Source: JBEVJK01 sp963791325 (lineage in GTDB: Bacteria > Pseudomonadota > Alphaproteobacteria > Rhizobiales > Rhizobiaceae). From it: 64,000 nucleotides of DNA. Shown here piece by piece: positions 28,411 to 37,678 of the stretch; within the stretch, counting starts at the first letter, position 1; each line of letters begins with the position of its first letter. A program made the translations under genes and the position numbers. A model generated the notes under the pieces. The model saw nothing but the letters and a program-made list of their open reading frames with translations, did not search any database and was not told the origin of the DNA. The stretch covers positions 62,001-126,000 of the forward strand of contig CAWBRU010000017.1 of assembly GCA_963791325.1 (NCBI GenBank), given 5' to 3'.

Positions 28411-29395
28411 TCACCGTGCGGCCGGGCTGCGGCCATAGAGCAGCAGCATGGCGATGATGACGATGCCGTAGATGATCTGGCGCCCCGCCTCCGGCATCTG
28501 CATCACCGACAGGATCGACTGCAGGAGCGTGATCAGGATGACGCCCGCCACCGTGCCGAGATAGGAGCCGCGGCCGCCGAGGATCGAGGTGCCGCCGAGC
28601 ACCACGGCAGCGATCGCCGGCAGCAGGTAGGCATCGCCCATCGACTGAGCTGCCTTGGAGGCATAGCCGGCGAGCAGGATGCCGCCGAAGGCGCTCAAGC
28701 CCTCCGGCGATGGCGAAGGTGATCATCACCACGCGGCGGGTGTCGACGCCGGAGAGATAGGCGGCCCGCTCGCGGTTGCCGATGCCGTAGATGAAGCGGC
28801 CGAAGGTCGTGCGGGTGAGCAGGAATACGGTGGCGACCCCGATGACCGCCCAGATCAGCACCGCATTGGGGATCGCCGGCAAGAAAAAGCCGGTGGCCAG
28901 ATAGCGCACCGCCGGCGGGGCGGAATCCTGCGGCGAGAAGCCGCCGGTGTAGACCACCATCAGCCCCTGCGCCACCGCATTGGTGGCCAGCGTGATGATC
29001 ATCGAGGGGATGCGCAGATAGGCGACGCCGACGCCGTTGACCAGCCCGAGCGCCACGCCGCAGAGAACGCCGAACGGGATCGCCAAAGCATGGCCGAGCG
29101 GTCCGTAGGCAGCCGCCGCGCAGGCCATCATGCCGCCGACCGCGACCGCCCATGGCACCGACAGGTCGATCTGGCCGAGCAGGATGACCAGCATCATGCC
29201 GGTGGCGATGACGCCGAGGAAAGAGGCCACCTTGAGCTGCTGCAGCAGGTAGTCCGGCGACAGGAAGCTGGAGGAGTAGAAGCTGCCGAAGACGAGCAGC
29301 AACAGGATGCAGGCGAATGCCGTCAGGATGGCGGGGTCGAAGCGGCCGGCAAGCCGGCGCAGGCGACCGGGCGGGGCGATCGGCAGCGCGCTCAT
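28411..29395 (-). pseudogene. Sugar ABC transporter permease (importer 2, second), one frameshift
   Basis: The N-terminal two thirds (from MSALPIAPPGRLRRL) hold typical RbsC/XylH-family blocks such as ILLGQIDLSVPWAVAVGG, GLVNGVGVAYLRIPSMIITLATN and FIYGIGNRERAAYLSGVDTRRV. The last 95 residues, with VVLGGTSILGGRGSYLGT, are in another frame. One extra base near 28,698 in the GGCTTGAGCGCC context separates them; deleting it gives AIAGGLSAFGGIL and a normal permease of about 327 residues. The start overlaps the upstream permease stop (ATGA). A sequencing error is likely. Confidence 0.85.
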
Positions 29396-30372
29396 TCGAA
29401 CCACTCCAGGCGGTTGCGCACCCGGAACAGGCCGAACGCCCCGAGGCTCACCGCAATCAGCAGCACCACGCCCTGGAACAGCGGCTGCCACAGCGGGTCG
29501 AGGTCGAAGACGAACAGCAGATCGCCGATGGCGCGGAAGGCGAGCGCGCCGAAGATGGCGCCGACCGCGCTGCCCTTGCCGCCGAACAATGAGACGCCGC
29601 CGAGGACGACCGCGGCGATCGAGAACAGCGTGTAGGCGTTGCCGCTCGCGAATGCCGCCTCGCCGGTATAGGTGAAGAAGGTGAGGAACAGGCCGCCGAT
29701 CGCCGCGAGCAGTCCCGACAGCGTGTAGGCGACGAACTTGGCGGTGCGGATCGGCACCCCCGACATGAAGGCGGCGACCTCCGAGGAACCGGCGGCATAG
29801 GCGGCGCGGCCGATCGGCGAGCGGCTGAACGGCACCCAGACCAGGATGACGACGCCCAGCAGCGCCACCAGGCTGGTCGGCACCAGCCCGAACAGCCGGC
29901 CGGTCAGTGCGTCGGCCAGGTCCTCGTTGACGGAGCCGCCGGGAAACGGCCGGAGCAGCAGCGCCAAGCCGAAGAAGATCGCTCCGGTGGCGATAGTGGC
30001 GACGATCGGCTGCAGCCGGCCGACAACGACGATCGCGCCGTTGAGCGCCCCGCAGGCAAGTCCCGCCGCAAGCACGACAATGACGCCGAGCGCGGTCTCG
30101 GAGAAGCCGCCGACGACCAACCATGAGGCCAGGCAGTTGGTCAGGATGAAGATCATGCCGACCGACAGGTCGATACCGGCGGTGATCACCACCAGCGCCT
30201 GGGCCATCGCCACGAAGGCGAGCAGCACGCCTTTGTTGGCCGCCGTCTGGATCACGTTGGCGGTCAGCCCGGCGGGGTGGTTGGAGACGTAGATGGTGAA
30301 CATCAACAGGAAGATCGCCAGCGCCGTCAGCGTGCCGCGCCGCTCCGCCAGCCAGAAGCGTCCTTCGTTCAT
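29392..30372 (-). CDS. Sugar ABC transporter permease (importer 2, first)
   Basis: The 326-residue membrane protein of the BPD-transp-2 family has about eight to ten membrane segments, with ALVVITAGIDLSVGMIF, GALNGAIVVVGRLQPIVATIAT and AAVVLGGVSLFGGKGSAVG. It pairs with the following permease to form a heterodimeric pore, as in the YtfT/YjfF (galactofuranose) and similar systems. ATGA overlaps with both the ATPase before it and the permease after it tie the operon together. Confidence 0.9.
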   Translation of the reverse strand: MNEGRFWLAERRGTLTALAIFLLMFTIYVSNHPAGLTANVIQTAANKGVLLAFVAMAQALVVITAGIDLSVGMIFILTNCLASWLVVGGFSETALGVIVVLAAGLACGALNGAIVVVGRLQPIVATIATGAIFFGLALLLRPFPGGSVNEDLADALTGRLFGLVPTSLVALLGVVILVWVPFSRSPIGRAAYAAGSSEVAAFMSGVPIRTAKFVAYTLSGLLAAIGGLFLTFFTYTGEAAFASGNAYTLFSIAAVVLGGVSLFGGKGSAVGAIFGALAFRAIGDLLFVFDLDPLWQPLFQGVVLLIAVSLGAFGLFRVRNRLEWFE

Positions 30373-31922
30373 TCTGCCGCCCTCGACCGCGCCGCGGCCT
30401 CCCTGTCGCCGATGTTGAGGGCGCTCGCCACCAGCGCCCGCTCGGTGATGCCGCTGCCGGAGAGCTCGCGGCCGACGCGGCCGTCATAGAGTACCAGCAC
30501 CCGGTCGCAGCAGCCGACCAACTCGTCGTAATCGGTGGAGTAGAACAGGATCGCGGCGCCGCCTTCGGCCAGCCGCCGCAGCAGCCGGTAGAGCTCCTGC
30601 TTGGTGCCGACATCGATGCCGCGGGTCGGATCGTTGAGCAGCACGATGCGCGGGCCGCGCATCAGCCATTTGGCGATCACCACCTTTTGCTGGTTGCCGC
30701 CCGACAGCTCGCCGACCGGCGCATCGAGGTCGCGGGCCTTGATCGCCAGCAGCTCGACCATCTCGGCAATCAGCCGGTTTTCCCTGCTGCGGTCGATGAT
30801 CCCGCCCGTCGACACCTTGTCCAGCGCGGCGAAGGTGAGGTTCTCGCGCACGGTCATCGGCAGCATCAGCCCTTCGGTCTTGCGGTCCTCGGGGATCAGC
30901 GCCATGCCGACGGCCGCGGTGCGGGCCTTCGCGGGGCCGGAAATGCGCGCCGGGGCGCCGTCGATCAGCACGTCTCCGGAGCAGCCGCGCAGCACGCCGA
31001 ACAGCGCCAGCAACAGCTCGCGCTGGCCCTGGCCGTCGAGGCCGCCGAGCCCGACCACCTCGCCCGGGCGCACCGCGAGCGTGATGTCGCTCAGCCGGCT
31101 GCCCCAGGACAGCGCCTTGCATTCGAGCACCGGCTTGGCGTCGGAGTGCAGCCGGGGCGGCTTCGGCGGGAACACATGCTTGTATTCGCGGCCGATCATC
31201 AGTTCGACGACCTCATCGTCGGTCTTGGCGCCGGCCCTGTAGCTGGCGACGTTGCGGCCGTTGCGGAACACGGTGCACTCGTCGGCCAATTCGGCGATCT
31301 CATGCATGCGGTGGGAGATGTAGAGCAGCGCCAGCCCTTCCTGGCGCAAGCGCTTGAGCACGGCGAACACCTTGGCGACGTCGCCGGCGGTGAGCGCCGA
31401 GGTCGCCTCGTCCAGGATCAGGATCCGCGGCTTGCCGACCAGCGCCTTGGCGATCTCGACCATCTGCCGGCGCGACAGCGGCAGGTCCTTGACCCGGGCG
31501 CGCGGATGGATCTCCTCGGCGCCGGCCCGCGCCAGGGCTTCTTCGGCCAGCCGCCGCTGCGCGGGCCGGTCGATCAGGCCGAGCCGGCGCGGTGGATAGG
31601 CGATCGCAATATTGTCGGCGACCGACAGGTCCGGCACCAGCGACAGTTCCTGGAAGACGCAGGCGATGCCGGCGCGGCTGGCCGCAGCCGGCGAGGCAAA
31701 GGCAACCTCTTGGCCGTCGACCAGCATGCGCCCCTCGTCGGGCGCCACCACGCCGGCCATGATCTTGATCAGCGTCGACTTGCCGGCGCCATTCTCGCCC
31801 AGAATGGCGTGAATGCGGCCACCCTCGACGGTCAGTTCGGCCTTCTCGAGCGCGCTGACGCCGCCATAGCGCTTCGAGATGCCGTTCATGCGGAAGAGCG
31901 GCGGCGTGGAGGCTTCGTTCAT
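30369..31922 (-). CDS. Sugar ABC transporter ATPase, two nucleotide-binding domains (importer 2)
   Basis: The protein (517 residues from the chosen ATG) has two ABC domains: GENGAGKSTLIKIM, LSRRQMVEIAKAL and ILILDEATSALT in the first, and GLDGQGQRELL, ELSGGNQQKVVIAKWL and VLLNDPTRGIDVG in the second. Note DEATSAL in place of the usual DEPTSAL. It energises uptake with the two permeases. An ATG 18 codons upstream (31,976) is an alternative start. It is only distantly similar to the ATPase of importer 1. Confidence 0.9.
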   Translation of the reverse strand: MNEASTPPLFRMNGISKRYGGVSALEKAELTVEGGRIHAILGENGAGKSTLIKIMAGVVAPDEGRMLVDGQEVAFASPAAASRAGIACVFQELSLVPDLSVADNIAIAYPPRRLGLIDRPAQRRLAEEALARAGAEEIHPRARVKDLPLSRRQMVEIAKALVGKPRILILDEATSALTAGDVAKVFAVLKRLRQEGLALLYISHRMHEIAELADECTVFRNGRNVASYRAGAKTDDEVVELMIGREYKHVFPPKPPRLHSDAKPVLECKALSWGSRLSDITLAVRPGEVVGLGGLDGQGQRELLLALFGVLRGCSGDVLIDGAPARISGPAKARTAAVGMALIPEDRKTEGLMLPMTVRENLTFAALDKVSTGGIIDRSRENRLIAEMVELLAIKARDLDAPVGELSGGNQQKVVIAKWLMRGPRIVLLNDPTRGIDVGTKQELYRLLRRLAEGGAAILFYSTDYDELVGCCDRVLVLYDGRVGRELSGSGITERALVASALNIGDREAAARSRAAE

Positions 31923-31992
31923 GGCCAAGTCCCGCGGAGGCGACGCTGCGGGCGCCCGCAGCGTCGGGTCGATCATGCGCCTGCCGGCGAGA

Positions 31993-33117
31993 CTACTGGT
32001 TTTCCTTGGTTTGCCCCATGATTTCCTGGGCGGTGAAGTTGATGCCGCAGGTCGGGAAGGAATTGCCGACGAAGAAATTGTCGGACTGGTCCGGATAGTA
32101 GTCCTGGCCCTCCTTGAAGTTGGGATCCTCGACGATGGCGAGCGGCAGCTTGACCGACTGCGGCACGATTTCGCCTTCGAGCGCCGTGATCGCCGTCTTG
32201 ATCGCGACCGCGACCTGCGCCGGGCCGGTGCCTGCCGATGAGCACTTCAGCCCCTCGCCGGCAAACTTGGCGCAGAATTTGCGAAAGCCGTTCTCCGTCT
32301 CGCCGCCGAACGGCACCATCGGATGCTTGGCGTCGAGCATCGCCTGGACCACCCCGGTGTCGCCGCCCTGCGCGGTGATGCCGTCGAACTTCTTGTGCAC
32401 GGCGATGGCGTCGGCGGCCGCCTTCTGGGCAGTCGGATCGTCCCATTTGCCCATCACCTCGACCACGTCCCACTTCTTGCCCGAAGCATCGAGCGTCTCG
32501 TGGATGCCGTTGTGGCGGTCGGTGTCGACCGAGGTTCCGGCGACGCCGCGCACTTCGAGCACCTTGCCGCCCTCGGGCAGATGCTTGACCAGCCAGTCCG
32601 CCCACAGCACGCCGAGCCCCTTCTGGTCGACATTGACGTTGATGGCGTCCTCGGTGTCGAGGATGTTGTCGAAGGCGACCAGGACGACGCCGGCCTGCTT
32701 GGCGCGCTTGATCACCGGCGCGAAGGCGGTCGGGTTCTGGGCGTTGACGACCACGGCATCGAAGCCCGAATCGATGAAATTGTTGATCGCCGAGATCTGC
32801 GCCGGCACGTCTTCGCCGGTCGACACAACCTTGAACTCCTTGAGCTTGGCCGCTACGTCCGGCTGGGCTGCATAGGCCTTGGCGGTCTGGATCATCTGAA
32901 TGCGCCAGGTGTTGGCGATATAGCCGTTGGCCAGGCCGATCCGATAGGGGCCTTCCTTCTTCGGATATTTGAAGAACTTCGTTTGCGCCGCCCATGGCAC
33001 GAAGCAGTTCGGATCGGCGGCGGGGCCGCTGACGATCTCCGGATCGGCCAGCGCGACGGTCGATATAAGCGCGAGCGCGGTGGCGGCGATGAGGCCACCC
33101 GCAAGGGTCTTGATCAT
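31993..33117 (-). CDS. Sugar ABC transporter substrate-binding protein (importer 2)
   Basis: The 374-residue periplasmic protein starts with a signal peptide (MIKTLAGGLIAATALALISTVALA) and has the type I sugar-binding fold: IGLANGYIANTWRIQMIQTAK, AINNFIDSGFDAVVVNAQNPTAF and DGITAQGGDTGVVQAM. A GGAGGAA ribosome-binding site lies 5 bases before the ATG. It is the first structural gene downstream of the LacI-type operator. The ligand is unknown; gluconokinase at the end of the operon points to gluconate or an aldose related to it. Confidence 0.9.
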   Translation of the reverse strand: MIKTLAGGLIAATALALISTVALADPEIVSGPAADPNCFVPWAAQTKFFKYPKKEGPYRIGLANGYIANTWRIQMIQTAKAYAAQPDVAAKLKEFKVVSTGEDVPAQISAINNFIDSGFDAVVVNAQNPTAFAPVIKRAKQAGVVLVAFDNILDTEDAINVNVDQKGLGVLWADWLVKHLPEGGKVLEVRGVAGTSVDTDRHNGIHETLDASGKKWDVVEVMGKWDDPTAQKAAADAIAVHKKFDGITAQGGDTGVVQAMLDAKHPMVPFGGETENGFRKFCAKFAGEGLKCSSAGTGPAQVAVAIKTAITALEGEIVPQSVKLPLAIVEDPNFKEGQDYYPDQSDNFFVGNSFPTCGINFTAQEIMGQTKENQ

Positions 33118-33279
33118 CTATTCCTCCCACAGAGTCTGCGATGCGATCGGTCGACCGCTGTGCTGTCGCGGGACGGAAGATTTCGGAGGGCTTGCAGCCG
33201 GTCCCCCGCTCCCCACGACAGACCTCGACGACCATTCCCGGCGACGCCATCGGTCTCCTCCCATGGCGCGTCACCGAAG

Positions 33280-33295
33280 ATGGTAGCGCTACCAT
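33280..33295. promoter_or_regulatory. LacI-type operator: ATGGTAGCGCTACCAT
   Basis: A perfect 16-base palindrome with the central CG typical of LacI/GalR operators lies between a LacI-family gene and the importer operon it should control, 163 bases before the first structural gene. Both genes read leftward, so the site is downstream of the regulator and upstream of the operon. A related 12-base core recurs at 50,483. Confidence 0.75.
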
Positions 33296-33355
33296 AGGCG
33301 GCTGTAAAGCCCGCTGATTCCGAACTCAGGAGCCAGCGGTCGATTGCCGGCGGGG

Positions 33356-34474
33356 CTATTGCGGCTTGGCTGTGCTTTCCCGCGCCATCAGCTCGAAGCC
33401 GACATCGACCCACCGCTGGCTGACCTTCTGGCCGCCGACCTCGGCCCTGACCATGGCCGCCGCGCGCGAGCCGATGTCGTAGCGGTGGGTGCGCACGCTG
33501 GTGATCGACGGATAGGCGGCCTGCATCATGTCGAGATCGTTAAAGCCGCAAATGCCGATGCGGCCGGGTACCGCCAGGGCGGCATGGTGACATTCGAACA
33601 ACGCGCCGAGCGCCAGGTCGTCATTGTTGCAGAACACGGCATCCAGCTTGGGCATGCGCGCCAGCGCATCGCGCAGCAGCTCGCGGCCGAGCGAGACGCT
33701 GGACGGGATCGGGGTGGTGCTGATCAGCCGCGGCTCGAACAGGCCGGCCGCTTCCAGTGCCTGGCGATAGCCGGCCAGCCGGCGCTGCGAGCGCGGGTCC
33801 ATGCGCGCGCCGAGAAAGCCGATCCGGCGATAGCCGCGGTCGAGCAAATGGCGGGTAGCCGCCCGGCCGCCGTCGTAGTGGGAGAAGCCGACGCACATGT
33901 CGATCGGATCGGGGCCGACCTCCATGATCTGCACCACCGGACAGCCGGCGCTCTTGAGCAGCCGCCGGGCCTGGGGGGTCTGATCGATGCCGGACACGAT
34001 CAGCGCCGCCGGCCGCTGGCCGAGAAACACTTTGAGCAGCCGCTCCTCCTCCAGGCCGGAATAGTGCGTGTGGCCGATCTGGATCTGCAAGCGGGTGTCG
34101 GCCAGCCCGTCATAGACGCCGCGCGCGACATCGGCAAAGACGCTGTTGGTGAGCGACGGCACCAGCATGCCGACGACCTCGGCCCGCGCGGATGCCAGAG
34201 CCCGGGCGCTGGCGTCGGGGACATAGCCCAGCGTCTTGATCGCGGCGGCGATCTGGCCGCGCAGCAGGGCCGAAACGCGCTCCGGCTCGCGCAAGGCGCG
34301 CGACACGGTGATGGCGCCGACACCGGCCAGCTGGGCGACATCGGCGATCGTTGGGCGACCGGCGCCGCGCCGGGCGGCACGCCGGGCCGGCGCCTGTTGT
34401 TCCGCTTCGCCGGTGCGGCCCGGCGCGTTCCTCGCTTGCCGTTCGCCATCGCCGCCGGACTGCCGGTGCGCCAT
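33356..34474 (-). CDS. LacI-family transcriptional regulator
   Basis: The 372-residue regulator has a basic Gln/Ala/Arg-rich N-terminal tail of about 38 residues, then the LacI helix-turn-helix (GRPTIADVAQLAGVGAITVSRALREP) with hinge helix, and a periplasmic-binding-like sensor domain (VGMLVPSLTNSVFADVARGVYDGL, DAVFCNNDDLALGALFEC, GICGFNDLDM). The order resembles gluconate-type GntR of the LacI family. It should bind the palindrome 61 bases downstream of its stop and be released by a sugar or sugar acid. Confidence 0.92.
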   Translation of the reverse strand: MAHRQSGGDGERQARNAPGRTGEAEQQAPARRAARRGAGRPTIADVAQLAGVGAITVSRALREPERVSALLRGQIAAAIKTLGYVPDASARALASARAEVVGMLVPSLTNSVFADVARGVYDGLADTRLQIQIGHTHYSGLEEERLLKVFLGQRPAALIVSGIDQTPQARRLLKSAGCPVVQIMEVGPDPIDMCVGFSHYDGGRAATRHLLDRGYRRIGFLGARMDPRSQRRLAGYRQALEAAGLFEPRLISTTPIPSSVSLGRELLRDALARMPKLDAVFCNNDDLALGALFECHHAALAVPGRIGICGFNDLDMMQAAYPSITSVRTHRYDIGSRAAAMVRAEVGGQKVSQRWVDVGFELMARESTAKPQ

Positions 34475-34546
34475 CGGTGCCTCGCCTCAAAGCGCCTCGC
34501 CGGCGCCTTCCCAGGCTAGCAAGTGCGAAGTCCGCCTGAAAGGCGG

Positions 34547-35086
34547 TCATTGGGCGGCGGCGGAGGCCCGGCTGAAGGTGATGCCGTCAAAGATCACGGT
34601 CGAGAAATCGGGTGCCGACATCTTGCGCGTCGAACCGTCGTCGCAGGCAAACATCGGCCAGCCGGCATTGAAGCAGAACAGCTCGAGGCAGAGGCTGCTC
34701 ACGCAATCGCCATTGGTGACCGCGAACCGCCCGTCGTCCAGCCGGCGGATCACGCCGCCGTCCTCGGCCAGCCACGTCCAGCGCACGTCGCCATATTCGG
34801 ACGGCCAAAGCGGACCGCCATCGCCGGCCGGGCGGCGCGGCTGCTCCAGCCACAGCCGATATTCGGCCATGGCGCGGGAATAGCCGGTGCGCTCGCGCCC
34901 GCCCGCAAGGTGCGAGCCCGACAGGTCCGCCGCGAAGAACCCCGGCCCCCTCGGCTCCGCCCAAGCGGCGGACGCCGAGAGACCGAACGCCAGCAGCGCC
35001 GCGCCGAGCCGAAGCCGCGGCAAGGATCGGACCCGGCCATCACCGCTGCCGGTGTCTACGATCGCTCGATCCGCTCGGCCGCGCAC
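34547..35086 (-). CDS. Hypothetical secreted protein
   Basis: The protein has a long basic N-terminal region followed by a hydrophobic export segment ending ASAAWA, then about 130 residues with four cysteines in CVSSLCLELFCFN and CDD, and a Trp-rich segment (DVRWTWLAEDGG). It is probably periplasmic with disulfides. I do not recognise a family. The GTG start follows an AGGGGG ribosome-binding site; a TTG closer to the signal segment is possible. Confidence 0.55.
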   Translation of the reverse strand: MRGRADRAIVDTGSGDGRVRSLPRLRLGAALLAFGLSASAAWAEPRGPGFFAADLSGSHLAGGRERTGYSRAMAEYRLWLEQPRRPAGDGGPLWPSEYGDVRWTWLAEDGGVIRRLDDGRFAVTNGDCVSSLCLELFCFNAGWPMFACDDGSTRKMSAPDFSTVIFDGITFSRASAAAQ

Positions 35087-35239
35087 GGCACCCCCTGTGT
35101 GATCATCGGCAAGCCTCCCTGAACATAAGCAGATTCGCGCAGATCTTTGCAGCCCTTCTGATCGGCCGGGCGTGTGAGCGGGATCGAATCCAGCGGTGGC
35201 GAGTTCAGGCAATCATCGGCGACGAATGGAGGCGTTGGC

Positions 35240-36232
35240 ATGCCGGGCAAGAACAGCGGATCGAAGAAGATCGTGGAACGGCAGCGGTCGGTGCAGGCAA
35301 AGGTGCGCAAGGCTGACGAGCGGGGCGGCAAGAGCGGGGCCAAGAAGAGCGCCGGCGACGCGGCGATGCAAGCCGGTGCCCGCCGCTACCCCGAACCGCC
35401 TTTCCCCAAGCAGCACCAACCCAAGCCTGGCGCCGAGCACATGCTCGATCCCCAGCCGATGTACGACGCCCCGTTCTGGCGCGGATCAGGCAAGCTCGAC
35501 GGCAAGGCGGCGCTGGTGACCGGCGGCGATTCCGGCATCGGCCGCGCGGTTGCCGTGCTGTTTGCGCGTGAAGGGGCAGATGTCGCGATCACCTTTCTCG
35601 ACGGCGAGGAGGCGGACGCAAAAGCCACTCAGGCTGCCGTGGAAGCGGAAGGCCGGCGATGCCTGCTGCTGGCGGGCGACGTCACCGACCGCGACTTCTG
35701 CGAACGGGCGGTGGCCGCCACCGCCGAGGCTTTCGGCGCTCTCGATGTGCTGGTCAACAACGCCGCGTTCCAGGTGCACACGAAATCGTTCGAGGACCTG
35801 ACGGCAGATCATTTCGAACTCACCCTCAGAACCAATCTCTACGGCTATTTCTTCATGGCCAAGGCCGCGGTGACGCGGATGAAGCCAGGCGCGGCAATCG
35901 TCAACACCGGCTCGGTGACCGGCATCGAAGGGTCCAAGGAACTCGTCGACTACTCGATGACCAAGGGCGGCATCCACGCCTTCACCCGGGCGCTCGCCGG
36001 CAACCTCGTCGCCAAGGGGATCCGGGTCAACGCGGTGGCGCCCGGCCCGGTGTGGACGCCGTTGAACCCGTCCGACAAGGAAGCCGGAGACGTCGCCGAA
36101 TTTGGGGCGAAAACCCCGATGAAACGTCCGGCACAGCCGGAGGAAATTGCGCCGGCCTATGTGTTTCTGGCCTCGCCGCAGTGCTCCAGCTACATCACCG
36201 GCGAGATCCTGCCCATCATCGGCGGCTATTAG
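35240..36232 (+). CDS. Short-chain dehydrogenase/reductase (stress-type SDR, YghA/GSP39-like)
   Basis: The 330-residue protein has a Lys-rich N-terminal tail of about 45 residues, a PEPPFPKQHQPKPGAEHML linker and the classical SDR domain: LVTGGDSGIGRAVAVLF (NAD(P) site), VNNAAFQ, NTGSVTG with the catalytic serine, and YSMTKGG with the Tyr-x3-Lys pair. The extended N terminus is typical of the general stress protein 39/YghA group. ATGGAGGCG supplies the ribosome-binding site. Confidence 0.92.
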   Translation: MPGKNSGSKKIVERQRSVQAKVRKADERGGKSGAKKSAGDAAMQAGARRYPEPPFPKQHQPKPGAEHMLDPQPMYDAPFWRGSGKLDGKAALVTGGDSGIGRAVAVLFAREGADVAITFLDGEEADAKATQAAVEAEGRRCLLLAGDVTDRDFCERAVAATAEAFGALDVLVNNAAFQVHTKSFEDLTADHFELTLRTNLYGYFFMAKAAVTRMKPGAAIVNTGSVTGIEGSKELVDYSMTKGGIHAFTRALAGNLVAKGIRVNAVAPGPVWTPLNPSDKEAGDVAEFGAKTPMKRPAQPEEIAPAYVFLASPQCSSYITGEILPIIGGY

Positions 36233-36319
36233 AGAGTGCGGGTGCTCCGTCTCAGGTCCGGCGGAACCCGATACGTAGGCAATCGGTTGAACAAGCCGAA
36301 CAGACTGACGGCAGCTTCA

Positions 36320-36556
36320 ATGGCGCGCTACCGATTCGAGATACGACAGCGGGAACAGACCGAGACGCTGTGGATCGAGCTGGCCGACCCCGAGGCCGCG
36401 CGCAAGGAAGCGATGACCTCGGCGCGCGAGCTGCTGATCGATGCAGCCATTGAGGGACACGACCGGCGGGCCTGGGTGACGAGGGTCTTCGACGAGGCGG
36501 GCTATACGATCGCCACGGTGACCTTCGCCGACCTGCTGGCGAGTCCCGAGAGCTGA
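36320..36556 (+). CDS. DUF6894-family small protein
   Basis: A 78-residue protein starts MARYRFEIRQRE and continues LADPEAARKEAMTSARELLIDAAIEGHD, the pattern of DUF6894 proteins that are abundant in Hyphomicrobiales. Function is unknown. The shared frame extends 28 codons upstream, but MARYRF matches the family start. Confidence 0.7.
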   Translation: MARYRFEIRQREQTETLWIELADPEAARKEAMTSARELLIDAAIEGHDRRAWVTRVFDEAGYTIATVTFADLLASPES

Positions 36557-36562
36557 GCGGGG

Positions 36563-36832
36563 CTAGCCCTTTCTCGCGCGCGACGGCGCCTTCGGCTTGG
36601 CCGCTGCGCCCGTCTTGGTCGGGGCGCTCGTCTTTGCGGCGGGGGCGGCAGGTGTTGCCTTGGCGCGTCCACGGGCTTTCGGTGCACCGCCCGGCACAGC
36701 CGGCGAGGCATCGGTGTTCAGCTCGCGCTCCGCCTCATTCCAGTGGCGCTTGTCGTGGCCGTGCGGGCGTCCCTCCTTTTCCCAAATCTGGTGGGCCTTT
36801 TCACGGATCCGGTTTTCGCGGTCACCTGCCAT
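36563..36832 (-). CDS. DUF2934-family small basic protein
   Basis: The 89-residue protein starts with the DUF2934 motif (ENRIREKAHQIWEKEGRPHGHDKRHWNEAERELN) and ends in an Ala/Pro/Lys-rich tail (KAKAPSRARKG-like). DUF2934 proteins are common in rhizobia and of unknown function; the basic tail could bind nucleic acid. GGAGG lies 8 bases before the ATG. Confidence 0.8.
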   Translation of the reverse strand: MAGDRENRIREKAHQIWEKEGRPHGHDKRHWNEAERELNTDASPAVPGGAPKARGRAKATPAAPAAKTSAPTKTGAAAKPKAPSRARKG

Positions 36833-37009
36833 ATGCGTCCTCCTGTCGGGAAGCCGAGATGTCACTCAAGAAGAATCGCGGCACTCTGTGCACTTGTCCA
36901 GAGTGATGCGCAAGATAATCGTTGTGGAGAGCAGCCTATAAGGTGCAAAACACCGGCGCCTGCGGAAGGATTCACCCTCCATGCAAGCACGGGCGCTATA
37001 GATCGCCGA

Positions 37010-37240
37010 TCAGGCGGCGTCCTTGCTCGCCTGGCGTGCTTCGCGCTGGCGGCGCAAAATCTCGTCGGTGCCGACAAGGTCCTTCTTTGGCTGGCCCGGG
37101 ATGGCGGTTGAAATCACCGAGATCGGATCGCTCGCGGGAAAGCTGTCTTCGAGCCCCTGCACGAGCTGCTCTTCAAGGGTCGGACGATCTTCCGCCCGGC
37201 CGGCCGTGCGTCGCTTCTTCGTCTTCCTGGGGGCGTCCAT
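37010..37240 (-). CDS. Small conserved hypothetical protein
   Basis: A 76-residue hydrophilic protein with a basic N terminus and the motif LVQGLEDSFPASDPISV. The FPASDP motif recurs in many short rhizobial proteins of unknown function. No membrane segment or known domain. Confidence 0.6.
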   Translation of the reverse strand: MDAPRKTKKRRTAGRAEDRPTLEEQLVQGLEDSFPASDPISVISTAIPGQPKKDLVGTDEILRRQREARQASKDAA

Positions 37241-37357
37241 TGCCTGGCTCCGTCAACCGGTCAAGTGAAAGGCAACGGCAAGCCTGCCCATAGGTTCCCG
37301 GCTGCAGCGGCGACCCTGCCGGCATGCGGCGGCCATGCCGCCGCACGCTGCCGCAGC

Positions 37358-37477
37358 TCAGACCGGCAGAGCGCCGAACAGCGTGAGCAGCAGGATCACC
37401 ACTGCCGCGACGACGGCGGCGACCAGCCACCGCAGGCGCTTCGACGGCGGCCGGGCGTCCCAATTGTATGAACTCAT
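37358..37477 (-). CDS. 39-residue single-span membrane protein
   Basis: A short frame encodes MSSYNWDARPPSKRLRW followed by a strongly hydrophobic stretch (LVAAVVAAVVILLLTLFGAL) and stops. Positive residues flank the N side of the span, as in real inner-membrane proteins. GAAGGTGAG lies a few bases upstream of the ATG. It is divergent from the mucR-like gene. Function unknown. Confidence 0.55.
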   Translation of the reverse strand: MSSYNWDARPPSKRLRWLVAAVVAAVVILLLTLFGALPV

Positions 37478-37586
37478 CGCACTCACCTTCTCTCGCACAC
37501 CGCGACGGGCTTGCGCCGCAGTGTCGCATAAGCTGTCTTCGCGCCGTTCCTTGAGCCAGGATTAATATAATATGGTAAATGCTGTC

Positions 37587-37620
37587 TTACTCACAGGATT
37601 ACTCATAGGACCCTATGAGT
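37587..37620. promoter_or_regulatory. Tandem and inverted repeats upstream of the mucR-like gene
   Basis: Two adjacent 12-mers, TTACTCACAGGA and TTACTCATAGGA, are followed by an inverted copy, giving the perfect palindrome ACTCATAGGACCCTATGAGT (37,601-37,620). An A+T-rich patch (TTAATATAATATGG) sits just upstream. The cluster ends 58 bases before the mucR-like ATG. It could be an operator array or a 5' leader hairpin. Confidence 0.5.
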
Positions 37621-37678
37621 TTGAGTTGCGCCGTGGTACATGCGCAGATGTGATCTTCCTTGTTGCCTGGATAGAAGC

